Positions 6,569-11,463 are shown, numbered from the stretch's first letter. The stretch is DNA of 11,463 nucleotides from Candidatus Woesearchaeota archaeon (GCA_023245115.1 JAHFKX010000018.1:1-11463); one strand, 5' to 3'. Notes: generated from the letters alone by a model not told the origin. A program made the numbers and translations.

Positions 6569-6927
6569 TAGTTAAACCACTCCCAAATCGGGTAGGGCTT
6601 TGAAGTTGCTGGCGAGGTTTCATACAATTTCTTAACCTTACCCCGTTCGGAGACATCAAAGCGTGCAAAAACAAGGCCATTGGAAAGTTTTAGATAATAC
6701 GTTCCTTGAGGCCAAGAGGTTGAAACATTTTCCAGGCGCTTAACAAAATGCCTGCGTGTTTTAAGATCTTGTTTGTCGATGAATAAGAAACGGTATTTTC
6801 TGTAAGGTGCCACAAAATTCTGCCTCACGCGCATAACTTCTAATCTGGGCTGATACGTCTTGCCATTAAGAATCTGGCTAGCAGGCATCTGCTTGACCTG
6901 TTGTAAAAGCATTGTCGTGACTTCCAT
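6568..6927 (-). CDS. Uncharacterised small basic protein, first gene of a two-gene operon
   Basis: 119 aa, not recognised. It is rich in Arg/Lys and aromatic residues, with likely beta strands (RKYRFLFIDKQD, GTYYLKLSNGLVFARFDVSE) and a basic helix between them (KTRRHFVKRLENV). It ends in PYPIWEWFN. That composition would suit a small nucleic-acid-binding or RNase-like fold, but no family motif is visible. The start ATG 6927 has no ribosome binding site. The TATA box at 6984-6991 predicts a 35-nt leader, unusual here, and the leader contains a near-perfect palindrome (6940-6955) that could regulate the operon. An in-frame ATG at 6912 is an alternative start. Function is unknown. Confidence 0.65.
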   Translation of the reverse strand: MEVTTMLLQQVKQMPASQILNGKTYQPRLEVMRVRQNFVAPYRKYRFLFIDKQDLKTRRHFVKRLENVSTSWPQGTYYLKLSNGLVFARFDVSERGKVKKLYETSPATSKPYPIWEWFN

Positions 6928-6939
6928 TTTTCGTGATGG

Positions 6940-6955
6940 TAGGTATTAACACCTA
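6940..6955 (-). promoter_or_regulatory. Palindrome in the leader of the two-gene operon (operator or RNA hairpin)
   Basis: On the plus strand it reads TAGGTATTAACACCTA, a 16-bp palindrome with one mismatched pair. In the minus-strand transcript that mismatch becomes a G-U pair, so a 6-bp stem with a UUAA loop forms, ending 12 nt before the AUG. It lies just downstream of the predicted transcription start (about 6962), where a repressor dimer could block initiation. Confidence 0.45.
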
Positions 6956-6983
6956 TCTAATAATATGATATAGGATAGTCTAG

Positions 6984-6991
6984 TATATAAA
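6984..6991 (-). promoter_or_regulatory. TATA box for the two-gene operon
   Basis: The minus-strand core TTTATATA predicts transcription start near 6962, 35 bases before ATG 6927. Confidence 0.65.
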
Positions 6992-7045
6992 GCTTGTGCT
7001 AAAATCGACTTACTGTGATATATAATATTATGAACTGCGATAGGT

Positions 7046-7071
7046 TATATAAAAATATATTTTTTTATATA
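7046..7071 (-). terminator. All-A/T hairpin abutting the aIF2 gamma stop codon
   Basis: TATATAAAAA (7046-7055) and TTTTTATATA (7062-7071) are perfect 10-bp inverted arms with a 6-base loop, starting directly after the TGA at 7072-7074. On the minus strand the distal arm carries five T followed by ATATAA. It probably serves as a terminator or 3'-end element; an all-A/T stem is weak. Confidence 0.4.
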
Positions 7072-8352
7072 TCATAATACTGTGCCATACCCTACTAAAT
7101 GCCACCTGCTTTGAACCTGCCTCGCAATGGCTACCTTGTCGCCCTTCTGTGCCACAACCGGTCGTTTCAGAATGAGTTTCATCTTTTTACCTGCTCCCTG
7201 AACAATACCAACAGTGGTTGCGGTGCCAACATTCAGCATTAGCGGCTCATACTGCTTAAATGGCTCGATTTTTAGTTTTTCTTTTGTGCCTATGACATAG
7301 TCGAATAGCGAAACCTGTAAATCCAGGGCATTAACTACTGAAGGAATCGGTGAACCGACAACACCAACAACGGCACCAACGAATGCATCAGATTTCGTAA
7401 TTGCAGGGTCTAATGTAGTAGACAATGCGATAGACCCGCCAGGTCCTTTTTCCTGTACGAGCTGCGAGCCAGCAGAAATACCACTAACCGTAGTTGTAAC
7501 CGCCTTCCACTCGATTTGCCCGCCCTTTTTTTCTGTCTTCAGGCCGGGCCTTATTTCTATTTTGTTGCCGACTTTGAACTTGCCACGAACAATTGCTCCG
7601 CCCAATACACCGCCAACGAGTTTTTGGATATCCGCGCCAGGTTTATTAATATCAAAACTGCGTGCAACAAGCATCATCGGGTCGCCTTCCTGCCGCTTGG
7701 GGGTAGGGATAAATTCCTGTACGGCTTCTGCAAGCAAGTCAAGATTAGCGCCCCGCTGGCCAGAAATCGGTATAATCAAAATGTCCATGCCCAACGTTTC
7801 AGTTACGAATTTTTTTATTTGTTTGTAATTTTCAATCGCCGCTTCTTTTGTTACAGTATCAACTTTGTTCTGTACAACAATTATGTTTTTTATTCCAAGA
7901 ACTTTTAATGCCATTAAATGTTCAGCAGTTTGTGGCTGTGGCACGGACTCATTTGCAGCTACTACGAGTATCGCGCCATCTATGATAGCAGCACCGGCCA
8001 GCATAACCGCCATTAACGTTTCGTGGCCAGGCGCATCAACAACTGAAAACGCACGGACAGGAGTGGTTTTTGAACTGCACACTTTGCATATTTCACCGAA
8101 AACAAATTTAGGGAAAACGCCCGATGCGTTTTCCCTCCCTTGAACTCGTGGCGAGTTCAAGTTATTGCATTTCTCGCACCGCGAAATAATACTGTCAGCG
8201 TACCCTAACCTTATTGTGATTCCGCGTTTCAACTCTTCGGAGTGCTGCATTGTCCATTTACCTGTGATTGCATAAGTCAGCGTGGTCTTGCCATGATCCA
8301 CATGGCCAGCGATACCTATGTTAATTTCTGGCAGCAACTTTGATTCACTCAT
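7072..8352 (-). CDS. eif2g: Translation initiation factor aIF2, gamma subunit
   Basis: 426 aa. The GTPase domain shows G1 GHVDHGKT (16-23), G2/switch I RGITIRLGYA (43-52), G3 DAPGH (106-110), G4 NKVD (162-165) and the SGQ turn (197-199). The zinc knuckle has C59-x2-C62 and C89-x2-C92. Domains II and III follow, with SFDINKPGADIQKLVGGVLGG and ending RWHLVGYGTVL, as in archaeal aIF2 gamma. With aIF2 alpha and beta the protein binds GTP and initiator Met-tRNA and delivers it to the small subunit. The 26 residues between the two Cys pairs exceed the roughly 8-11 I recall in other archaea. The excess, LNSPRVQGRENASGVFP, is encoded exactly by a 51-bp double-hairpin block (8111-8161). The start is supported by the TATA box centred 24.5 bp upstream. 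It is a stand-alone unit. The identification is certain; the insertion is discussed as a finding. Confidence 0.97.
   Translation of the reverse strand: MSESKLLPEINIGIAGHVDHGKTTLTYAITGKWTMQHSEELKRGITIRLGYADSIISRCEKCNNLNSPRVQGRENASGVFPKFVFGEICKVCSSKTTPVRAFSVVDAPGHETLMAVMLAGAAIIDGAILVVAANESVPQPQTAEHLMALKVLGIKNIIVVQNKVDTVTKEAAIENYKQIKKFVTETLGMDILIIPISGQRGANLDLLAEAVQEFIPTPKRQEGDPMMLVARSFDINKPGADIQKLVGGVLGGAIVRGKFKVGNKIEIRPGLKTEKKGGQIEWKAVTTTVSGISAGSQLVQEKGPGGSIALSTTLDPAITKSDAFVGAVVGVVGSPIPSVVNALDLQVSLFDYVIGTKEKLKIEPFKQYEPLMLNVGTATTVGIVQGAGKKMKLILKRPVVAQKGDKVAIARQVQSRWHLVGYGTVL
8111..8161. repeat. 51-bp double-hairpin palindromic element inserted in frame in aIF2 gamma
   Basis: Two perfect inverted repeats lie back to back. 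GGGAAAACGC (8111-8120) pairs with GCGTTTTCCC (8126-8135) across a CCGAT loop. CTTGAACTCG (8139-8148) pairs with CGAGTTCAAG (8152-8161) across TGG. TCC joins them. The block is 51 bp (17 codons), 29 of 51 bases are G or C, and TTA flanks both sides (8108-8110 and 8162-8164), as a 3-bp target duplication would. It encodes precisely the surplus residues of the aIF2 gamma zinc knuckle. I infer an in-frame insertion of a small palindromic element. Confidence 0.7.
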
Positions 8353-8372
8353 AATTTTTTTAACTTCACAGG

Positions 8373-8380
8373 ATTTAAAA
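8373..8380 (-). promoter_or_regulatory. TATA box for aIF2 gamma
   Basis: The minus-strand core TTTTAAAT is centred 24.5 bp before ATG 8352; the predicted transcript is leaderless. Confidence 0.65.
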
Positions 8381-8408
8381 AATGAATGATATATTGTTTT
8401 ATATATAT

Positions 8409-8897
8409 TTATATACTCTGCACTGTCGTATACGCCTGCAGACTTTGTTCAGTAATTTTATTGTTATTAGCTGCACTGTTCAGGTAGACCTTAATTTTAT
8501 TATACGTTTGTTCGGCATTTTCTTTTACAATATTTGTCTCAGTAATATCACCGAAACTTTCAATGCCGCCCAACCTGACTTCTAAAGAGCCAATATATTC
8601 TATGTCTTTTTGTACCCTGGTTCGTTTGCAGTAGTATCTTTCGAATACCCATGCCCGTTGTACTGCATAGCTGGCCTTCAGTATTAGTTTGAACTGCCAG
8701 CCGGCATTGAGCATTACGCCCTGCGTATCGCGCATGCGAAATGTCACATTAAGCTCATAATTGTTGTCGTGCATGGCTAGCGCCGCGTTACCATACCTGC
8801 CAATAAGTACTTCTATGTTCTCACAAACAATTTCAAGTAAATGTTCTGGTTTGATTATTTCATTATTATTTGTACGCGGTTTTTTTGACAAACTCAT
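8409..8897 (-). CDS. Uncharacterised protein
   Basis: 162 aa, not recognised. After a polar N-terminus (SLSKKPRTNNNE) there is a likely helix (PEHLLEIVCENIEVLIGRYG). A run of alternating hydrophobic segments suggesting a beta sheet follows: ALAMHDNNYELNVTFRMRD, MLNAGWQFKLILKASY, AWVFERYYCKRTRV and EYIGSLEVRLGG. A helical C-terminus follows (EQTYNKIKVYLNSAANN). There is no signal peptide or membrane helix, and the two Cys are not in a metal motif. ATG 8897 sits 26.5 bp from the centre of its TATA core, a leaderless arrangement. The gene diverges from the secreted coiled-coil protein with only 61 bp between their start codons, and the two TATA boxes are adjacent, so the pair may be co-regulated. 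It ends 28 bp before the aIF2 gamma TATA box. Function is unknown. Confidence 0.75.
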   Translation of the reverse strand: MSLSKKPRTNNNEIIKPEHLLEIVCENIEVLIGRYGNAALAMHDNNYELNVTFRMRDTQGVMLNAGWQFKLILKASYAVQRAWVFERYYCKRTRVQKDIEYIGSLEVRLGGIESFGDITETNIVKENAEQTYNKIKVYLNSAANNNKITEQSLQAYTTVQSI

Positions 8898-8919
8898 GCG
8901 TTTTTCATAAGGATTAATT

Positions 8920-8927
8920 ATTTAAAC
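8920..8927 (-). promoter_or_regulatory. TATA box for the 162-aa gene
   Basis: The minus-strand core GTTTAAAT is centred 26.5 bp before ATG 8897. It lies one base from the plus-strand TATA core of the divergent gene. Confidence 0.65.
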
Positions 8928-8928
8928 C

Positions 8929-8936
8929 TTTAATTA
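8929..8936 (+). promoter_or_regulatory. TATA box for the secreted coiled-coil protein
   Basis: TTTAATTA is centred 26.5 bp before ATG 8959. If this is the true box, transcription starts on the ATG and the Shine-Dalgarno site at 8946 is not transcribed. A start from the neighbouring TTTAAA (8921-8926) would include it, so the choice is open. Confidence 0.5.
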
Positions 8937-8945
8937 TACGCGTGG

Positions 8946-8951
8946 TGAGGT
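8946..8951 (+). promoter_or_regulatory. Strong Shine-Dalgarno site before the secreted protein
   Basis: GAGGTG lies seven bases before ATG 8959. It is the best Shine-Dalgarno match in the window and fixes the start. Confidence 0.6.
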
Positions 8952-8958
8952 GTGAGAT

Positions 8959-9951
8959 ATGAAAAATTTTAAACTAGAAGCAATAATAATAGTTGGTGTT
9001 TTGTTTTTACTGCCAGTTGCCATGGCACAGCAAGCCACAACAGAACAGCCGAAAACTACTCCGGACAAGCCATTTTATGGTTTATCTGTTGCACTTGATA
9101 ACATAAATCTTGCGCTGACATTTGAGAAAAACGCTAAGGCTAGAAAAGGCTTGGAGATTGCGCGCGAACGCCTGCTCGAAGTAAAAGCAATGCAGGAAGC
9201 AGGAAAATTAGACAAAGCAGAAGTCGCTGCAAACAATTACGCACGCACACAGGATACAATTGCAAATTCAATTGACTCAATAAAAGGTGTTATTTCTGAA
9301 AAAGATGCAGATATAGAAGACAGCCTTACTTCACTTGACGAAAAAACAGGCGAGGTTTCTAGCGAATTATCTGCCGACAAAGAGTTTAACGGGCTTGCCA
9401 CAGAACAAAAAGCACAAATCGACAGAATAAACGAAAAAATTTCTGCACACAAAAAAGCAATTGCTAGCCTTGAAGCCAGAAAATATCTGCTCAAAGAAAT
9501 TTCGGCAGAAAGGCTAAGAGAAATTGAGAAAAAGCACGAAGGGCGAGGTCTGGCTGGCAACGAAACAAAAGCAGTAGAAGAAATTGCAAAAGCCGACGCC
9601 GAACTTATGGCGGCCGCACAACTTGTTACTAGCCAACTGCCGCAGGGGGAAAAGTTTTTAGCGAATGCAAAAGAACACTTAACAAAAGCCCGCGAGGCGT
9701 TGGCTGCCAAAAAATATGGTGAGGCCTTCGGACAGGCAAACGCCGCATATCACTTGGCAAAAGCGCTTGAAAAAAGAGTAAATAAAATTCAGGATAAAGA
9801 ACAAAAAAAAGCCGAACAAGTAGGTGAGCATGAAGCTAAAATGGCCCAACGGAAAACTGGCGCGAAAGAAAATAATATAAGTAAAGAAAGCAACAAATCT
9901 GAACACGTGCAATCTGCACGGAATTCTGGCCGCGGTTCTGGCGGCTACTAA
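8959..9951 (+). CDS. Secreted coiled-coil protein with a DUF5667-like N-terminal domain
   Basis: 330 aa. Residues 1-23 form a signal peptide (MKNF-K, hydrophobic core IIIVGVLFLLPV, then AMA before Q24). The segment PDKPFYGLSVALDNINLALT, continuing to about residue 97 with KARKGLEIARERLLEVKAM, resembles DUF5667, a domain of exported proteins with the pattern P-x-S/P-x-Y-x-L-K and a later A-x-x-R-L-x-E. Residues 100-290 are long charged helices, probably coiled coil or stacked hairpins (for example AKEHLTKAREALAAKKYGEA). The tail is Lys/Glu/Asn/Ser-rich and ends GRGSGGY. There is no C-terminal membrane anchor or sorting signal, so it may be released or held at the surface by contacts. The gene is followed by a T-rich terminator and faces the eL40 gene. 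Export is well supported; function is unknown. Confidence 0.85.
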   Translation: MKNFKLEAIIIVGVLFLLPVAMAQQATTEQPKTTPDKPFYGLSVALDNINLALTFEKNAKARKGLEIARERLLEVKAMQEAGKLDKAEVAANNYARTQDTIANSIDSIKGVISEKDADIEDSLTSLDEKTGEVSSELSADKEFNGLATEQKAQIDRINEKISAHKKAIASLEARKYLLKEISAERLREIEKKHEGRGLAGNETKAVEEIAKADAELMAAAQLVTSQLPQGEKFLANAKEHLTKAREALAAKKYGEAFGQANAAYHLAKALEKRVNKIQDKEQKKAEQVGEHEAKMAQRKTGAKENNISKESNKSEHVQSARNSGRGSGGY

Positions 9952-9960
9952 ACAATACAG

Positions 9961-9976
9961 TTATTTTTTTATTTTT
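9961..9976 (+). terminator. Oligo-T terminator after the secreted protein
   Basis: TTATTTTTTTATTTTT, with runs of seven and five T, begins nine bases after the stop codon, in the 29-bp gap to the convergent eL40 gene. Confidence 0.6.
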
Positions 9977-9980
9977 AGAA

Positions 9981-10175
9981 TTATTTAGCGGCAGATACTT
10001 TTAGCCGTTTTTCCTTTGATTTTGGCCGGAACGCACGCTGGCCACACCGCTTGCATGGTATAGCGCCCTCCCGTATTTTTTTAGCATCCCCTCTAATTGT
10101 TTTCTTGCAACGCCTGCATACCCATGCGCGGCCAAACAATCTAGCGATAGCTTCGGGAATTTTGGCTTGTGCCAT
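9981..10175 (-). CDS. rpl40e: Large-subunit ribosomal protein eL40 (L40e)
   Basis: 64 aa. The pattern PEAIARLFGRAWVCRRC, a second CKRCG, then RAFRPKSKEKR matches archaeal L40e, a small zinc-binding 50S protein (the eukaryotic version is made as a ubiquitin fusion). Zinc ligands are C20, C23, C41 and C44. The 17 residues between the Cys pairs (with TIRGDAKKIREGAIP) exceed the ten I recall in Methanocaldococcus-type L40e, and the basic tail is also longer, making the whole protein longer than usual. The TATA box at 10196-10203 supports ATG 10175 as a leaderless start, so the gene is transcribed alone although it lies 34 bp after the preceding gene on the same strand. Identification is confident from Cys spacing and flanking motifs. 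Confidence 0.88.
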   Translation of the reverse strand: MAQAKIPEAIARLFGRAWVCRRCKKTIRGDAKKIREGAIPCKRCGQRAFRPKSKEKRLKVSAAK

Positions 10176-10195
10176 GCAACCAGTCCCTAAGGTTT

Positions 10196-10203
10196 GTTTA
10201 AAA
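10196..10203 (-). promoter_or_regulatory. TATA box for eL40
   Basis: The minus-strand core TTTTAAAC is centred 24.5 bp before ATG 10175. Confidence 0.65.
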
Positions 10204-10209
10204 GGTTTT

Positions 10210-10578
10210 CTACTCCGGTTTGAGAAGCCTGACGAGTATTAGGTGATTGCGTAGCTCTTTTACAGATGCATCATCTGGATAATCTTTAACTTCTTCCTCG
10301 AGACCGAATAGCCTCACATTTCCCTCTTTTAGCGCTCCTAGTTCTTGTGCATCTGATTTTAATCTAACCCAAAGCACTTGTATTGCCTGAGCATCGCCTT
10401 CGGACAGCCCACGAAGTTTTATATCTACATCTGCAAGATTCAGTCCGCTTTCCAGTAAATCCACCAAGATATGAAACGGCGATGTATAAGTTTTATCCGC
10501 ATTGATGCGCCCGCTTTCAGGGGCAGCCTGATAAACCCAATATTCGCTGCCAATCCGCATTATCAAATAGGTTTGCAT
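10210..10578 (-). CDS. Uncharacterised small protein
   Basis: 122 aa, not recognised. The N-terminal part suggests beta strands (QTYLIMRIGSEYWVYQAAPE). Later parts are helical (FHILVDLLESGLNLADVDIK; GDAQAIQVLWVRLKSDAQEL; ASVKELRNHLILVRLLKPE). There are no Cys, no signal peptide and no membrane segment. ATG 10578 is 25.5 bp from the centre of its own TATA core (10600-10607), so it is a separate leaderless unit and not clearly part of an operon with its neighbours. It sits between a small membrane protein and eL40 on the same strand. Function is unknown; the frame is accepted for its promoter, its length and the lack of a competing frame. Confidence 0.7.
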   Translation of the reverse strand: MQTYLIMRIGSEYWVYQAAPESGRINADKTYTSPFHILVDLLESGLNLADVDIKLRGLSEGDAQAIQVLWVRLKSDAQELGALKEGNVRLFGLEEEVKDYPDDASVKELRNHLILVRLLKPE

Positions 10579-10599
10579 GCAGTTTTGAAGCTGGAAAAA

Positions 10600-10607
10600 G
10601 TTAAATA
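10600..10607 (-). promoter_or_regulatory. TATA box for the 122-aa gene
   Basis: The minus-strand core TATTTAAC is centred 25.5 bp before ATG 10578. Confidence 0.6.
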
Positions 10608-10627
10608 TCTATCTGATGTGTTTTGCT

Positions 10628-10942
10628 TTATTCTGCATGCTCTGCATCTTCAGAACCGGTTTCTACCAAATCAACTAATCCCATATCTGCGGCTTGTTTT
10701 TTGAGATCAGTTAATGATACCTTGCTTCCATAGGCTTTAATTAACTCGGTGAACGCATTATACTTAGCTGCTTGTGTGGCTTCGCGTGCTTTGGCTTCAA
10801 TGGCATACGCTCTCGCTCTTTCTTCTGCTGATTTAGCATCGGCAATGACTCCCGCTCTAATCGCCCATGCCGCCGAAGCAAAAAAACTAACTCCGACGGC
10901 TGCCCACGCGATATAATTAATCGCCAAATCATAATCTGACAT
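10628..10942 (-). CDS. Small single-pass membrane protein with a cytoplasmic-type helix
   Basis: 104 aa. One hydrophobic helix spans residues 8-33 (INYIAWAAVGVSFFASAAWA). An Ala/Arg/Glu-rich amphipathic helix follows, probably coiled coil (AKSAEERARAYAIEAKAREA). A more polar segment (TELIKAYGSKVSLTDLKKQA) and an acidic tail (ETGSEDAEHAE) complete the protein. No family was recognised. The short acidic N-terminus (MSDYD) with positive charge after the helix suggests an N-out, C-in single-pass protein by the positive-inside rule, which is inference. ATG 10942 is 26.5 bp from the centre of its TATA core. The gene lies 44 bp after aIF5A on the same strand but appears to be transcribed separately. 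Confidence 0.75.
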   Translation of the reverse strand: MSDYDLAINYIAWAAVGVSFFASAAWAIRAGVIADAKSAEERARAYAIEAKAREATQAAKYNAFTELIKAYGSKVSLTDLKKQAADMGLVDLVETGSEDAEHAE

Positions 10943-10964
10943 GGAACTTTTGAAACGATAAAGA

Positions 10965-10972
10965 ATATAAAA
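10965..10972 (-). promoter_or_regulatory. TATA box for the small membrane protein
   Basis: The minus-strand core TTTTATAT is centred 26.5 bp before ATG 10942, inside the 44-bp gap after aIF5A. Confidence 0.65.
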
Positions 10973-10986
10973 CTTGTGTTTATTGT

Positions 10987-11382
10987 CTAAGCATTTTTAA
11001 CCTGCTTAATCACTTTCTGGTCCATAATTTCCCAAAATATAACTTCGGAGTTTGGCTGCAATTTTCCATGGAACTCTTCAGGAATAACCGCATCAAATGT
11101 TTCATATGTTGTCATGTCCATGACCTGCGCCTTATCGCCCGTTATAGAAAGAACCTGACCTGTCTTTTTTTCAATTATCGGCACTTCAACAGAATCGTGC
11201 GAAGTATAAATACCCATATGTTTTGAACCGGTTAGAATGTCAATTCCCGTAACCCTGTATTTTGCGTGGCCATGCTTGCCTGGGGCAGACCATTCCATGT
11301 CCTTTACTTCGCATGGCTTGCCGTCCATCATCATATATCTACCAACTTTCAACGATGCAACTTCTTCGTGCCTGAATTCCAT
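10987..11382 (-). CDS. eif5a: Translation factor aIF5A (hypusine-containing)
   Basis: 131 aa from ATG 11382. The loop WSAPGKHGHAKYRVTG carries the lysine modified to hypusine or deoxyhypusine (the K of PGKHG, residue 36 from this start) in an SH3-like N-terminal barrel. The C-terminal OB-fold domain (from about residue 70, VPIIEKKTGQVLSI) ends IMDQKVIKQVKNA. The factor binds near the E site, relieves ribosomes stalled at polyproline-type sequences and is the archaeal/eukaryotic counterpart of bacterial EF-P. A GTG at 11388 would add two residues (MS), but the TATA core at 11403-11410 is centred 24.5 bp from 11382, so the ATG is preferred. The modifying deoxyhypusine synthase is not in this window. 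Identification is certain. Confidence 0.96.
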   Translation of the reverse strand: MEFRHEEVASLKVGRYMMMDGKPCEVKDMEWSAPGKHGHAKYRVTGIDILTGSKHMGIYTSHDSVEVPIIEKKTGQVLSITGDKAQVMDMTTYETFDAVIPEEFHGKLQPNSEVIFWEIMDQKVIKQVKNA

Positions 11383-11402
11383 AGACACATAGAATTTAGT
11401 GC

Positions 11403-11410
11403 ATTTAAAA
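11403..11410. promoter_or_regulatory. Shared, near-symmetric TATA box for aIF5A and a possible divergent gene
   Basis: ATTTAAAA contains the self-complementary TTTAAA (11404-11409). Its centre is 24.5 bp from ATG 11382 on the minus strand and 23.5 bp from an ATG at 11430 on the plus strand. Confidence 0.5.
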
Positions 11411-11429
11411 AATAGTATTGAAACAATTT

Positions 11430-11463
11430 ATGGAAAATAAAGCTAACTGCAGTTTAGCTAATT
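11430..11463 (+). CDS. Possible start of a divergent gene, cut by the window end
   Basis: An ATG at 11430 opens a frame reading MENKANCSLAN to the window edge. The only support is its distance of 23.5 bp from the centre of the TATA box shared with aIF5A, close to the spacing elsewhere in the window. Eleven codons are too few to judge function. The same bases contain a small inverted repeat (AGCTAAC/GTTTAGCT, 11441-11459), which could instead mean a non-coding or terminator structure of an outside gene. Confidence 0.3.
   Translation, partial: MENKANCSLAN

Noticed and set aside
6558..6680. N-terminal extension of the 141-aa protein to an ATG at 6680
   Set aside because: It would overlap the 119-aa gene by more than 100 bp, whereas ATG 6557 has its own ribosome binding site.
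7516..8143. Three plus-strand open frames opposite aIF2 gamma
   Set aside because: All are antisense to a certain gene and mutually overlapping, with no promoter spacing support.
8108..8164. Archaeal bulge-helix-bulge intron in aIF2 gamma
   Set aside because: I cannot form the two 3-nt bulges around a 4-bp helix at the block ends, and the block stays in frame without stops. It is kept only as a remote alternative to test with RNA reads.
4781..9620. Two GCGGCCGC octamers (near 4788 and 9611) as a possible repeated site
   Set aside because: Both sit in coding sequence as ordinary Ala-rich codons with different flanks, so chance is the simplest explanation.
9237..9710. Minus-strand open frame of 157 codons opposite the secreted coiled-coil gene
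   Set aside because: Its Ser/Ala/Phe-rich translation is what antisense reading of Lys/Glu/Ala-rich helices gives; there is no TATA box at the right distance.
11383..11388. GTG start two codons upstream in aIF5A
   Set aside because: The TATA spacing fits ATG 11382 and would be about 18 bp for the GTG.
1..11463. tRNA, rRNA, CRISPR array, transposase or prophage genes
   Set aside because: No tandem repeat-spacer pattern, cloverleaf-like block or recognisable mobile-element protein was seen on either strand.

Overview
This window looks like a piece of an archaeal chromosome. It carries archaeal/eukaryotic-type translation genes: the gamma subunit of initiation factor 2 (aIF2 gamma), aIF5A with its hypusination motif, and ribosomal proteins eL33 (L35Ae) and eL40. 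Nearly every gene is preceded by a TATA box whose 8-bp core is centred 24-26 bp from the start codon, which is the signature of leaderless archaeal transcription. Gene density is high and no intergenic gap exceeds about 145 bp. The many short uncharacterised proteins and the DUF5667-like secreted protein would fit a DPANN-type or other uncultured lineage, but that placement is inference. No tRNA, rRNA, CRISPR array, transposase or phage gene was seen.

Layout. 2-814 (+) is the 3' part of a xylose-isomerase-like TIM-barrel protein. 864-4990 is an island built around two related nucleotidyltransferase (MNT/Pol-beta type) proteins. One has 288 aa. The other has 642 aa and carries a zinc ribbon, and a 77-aa gene is translationally coupled to it. 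An unrelated 302-aa helical protein lies between the two on the other strand. Both nucleotidyltransferases continue into a helical C-terminal region with a HEPN-like R-x(4-6)-H motif. 5100-5822 (+) is a creatininase-family amidohydrolase, and 5933-6193 (+) is eL33. 6132-6927 (-) is a two-gene operon of unknown function whose second gene overlaps the eL33 gene tail to tail. 7072-8352 (-) is aIF2 gamma. 8409-8897 (-) is an unknown protein, divergent from a secreted coiled-coil protein at 8959-9951 (+). 9981-11382 (-) is a run of four separately promoted genes: eL40, two unknowns (one a small membrane protein) and aIF5A. The last bases (11430 on) may begin a divergent gene.

The most striking structure lies inside the aIF2 gamma gene. 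A 51-bp block (8111-8161) consists entirely of two perfect 10-bp-arm hairpins joined by 3 bp. It is in frame (17 codons), more G+C-rich than its surroundings and flanked by TTA on both sides. It sits exactly where the zinc knuckle is about 17 residues longer than in the aIF2 gamma proteins I remember. It looks like a small palindromic element inserted in frame into an essential translation gene.

The translation genes are scattered singly rather than forming one operon, and each has its own promoter. The nucleotidyltransferase pair reads as a single-polypeptide relative of MNT/HEPN modules. In the larger protein, a degenerate copy of the same domain appears ahead of the intact one, with a zinc ribbon where the catalytic Gly-Ser loop would be.
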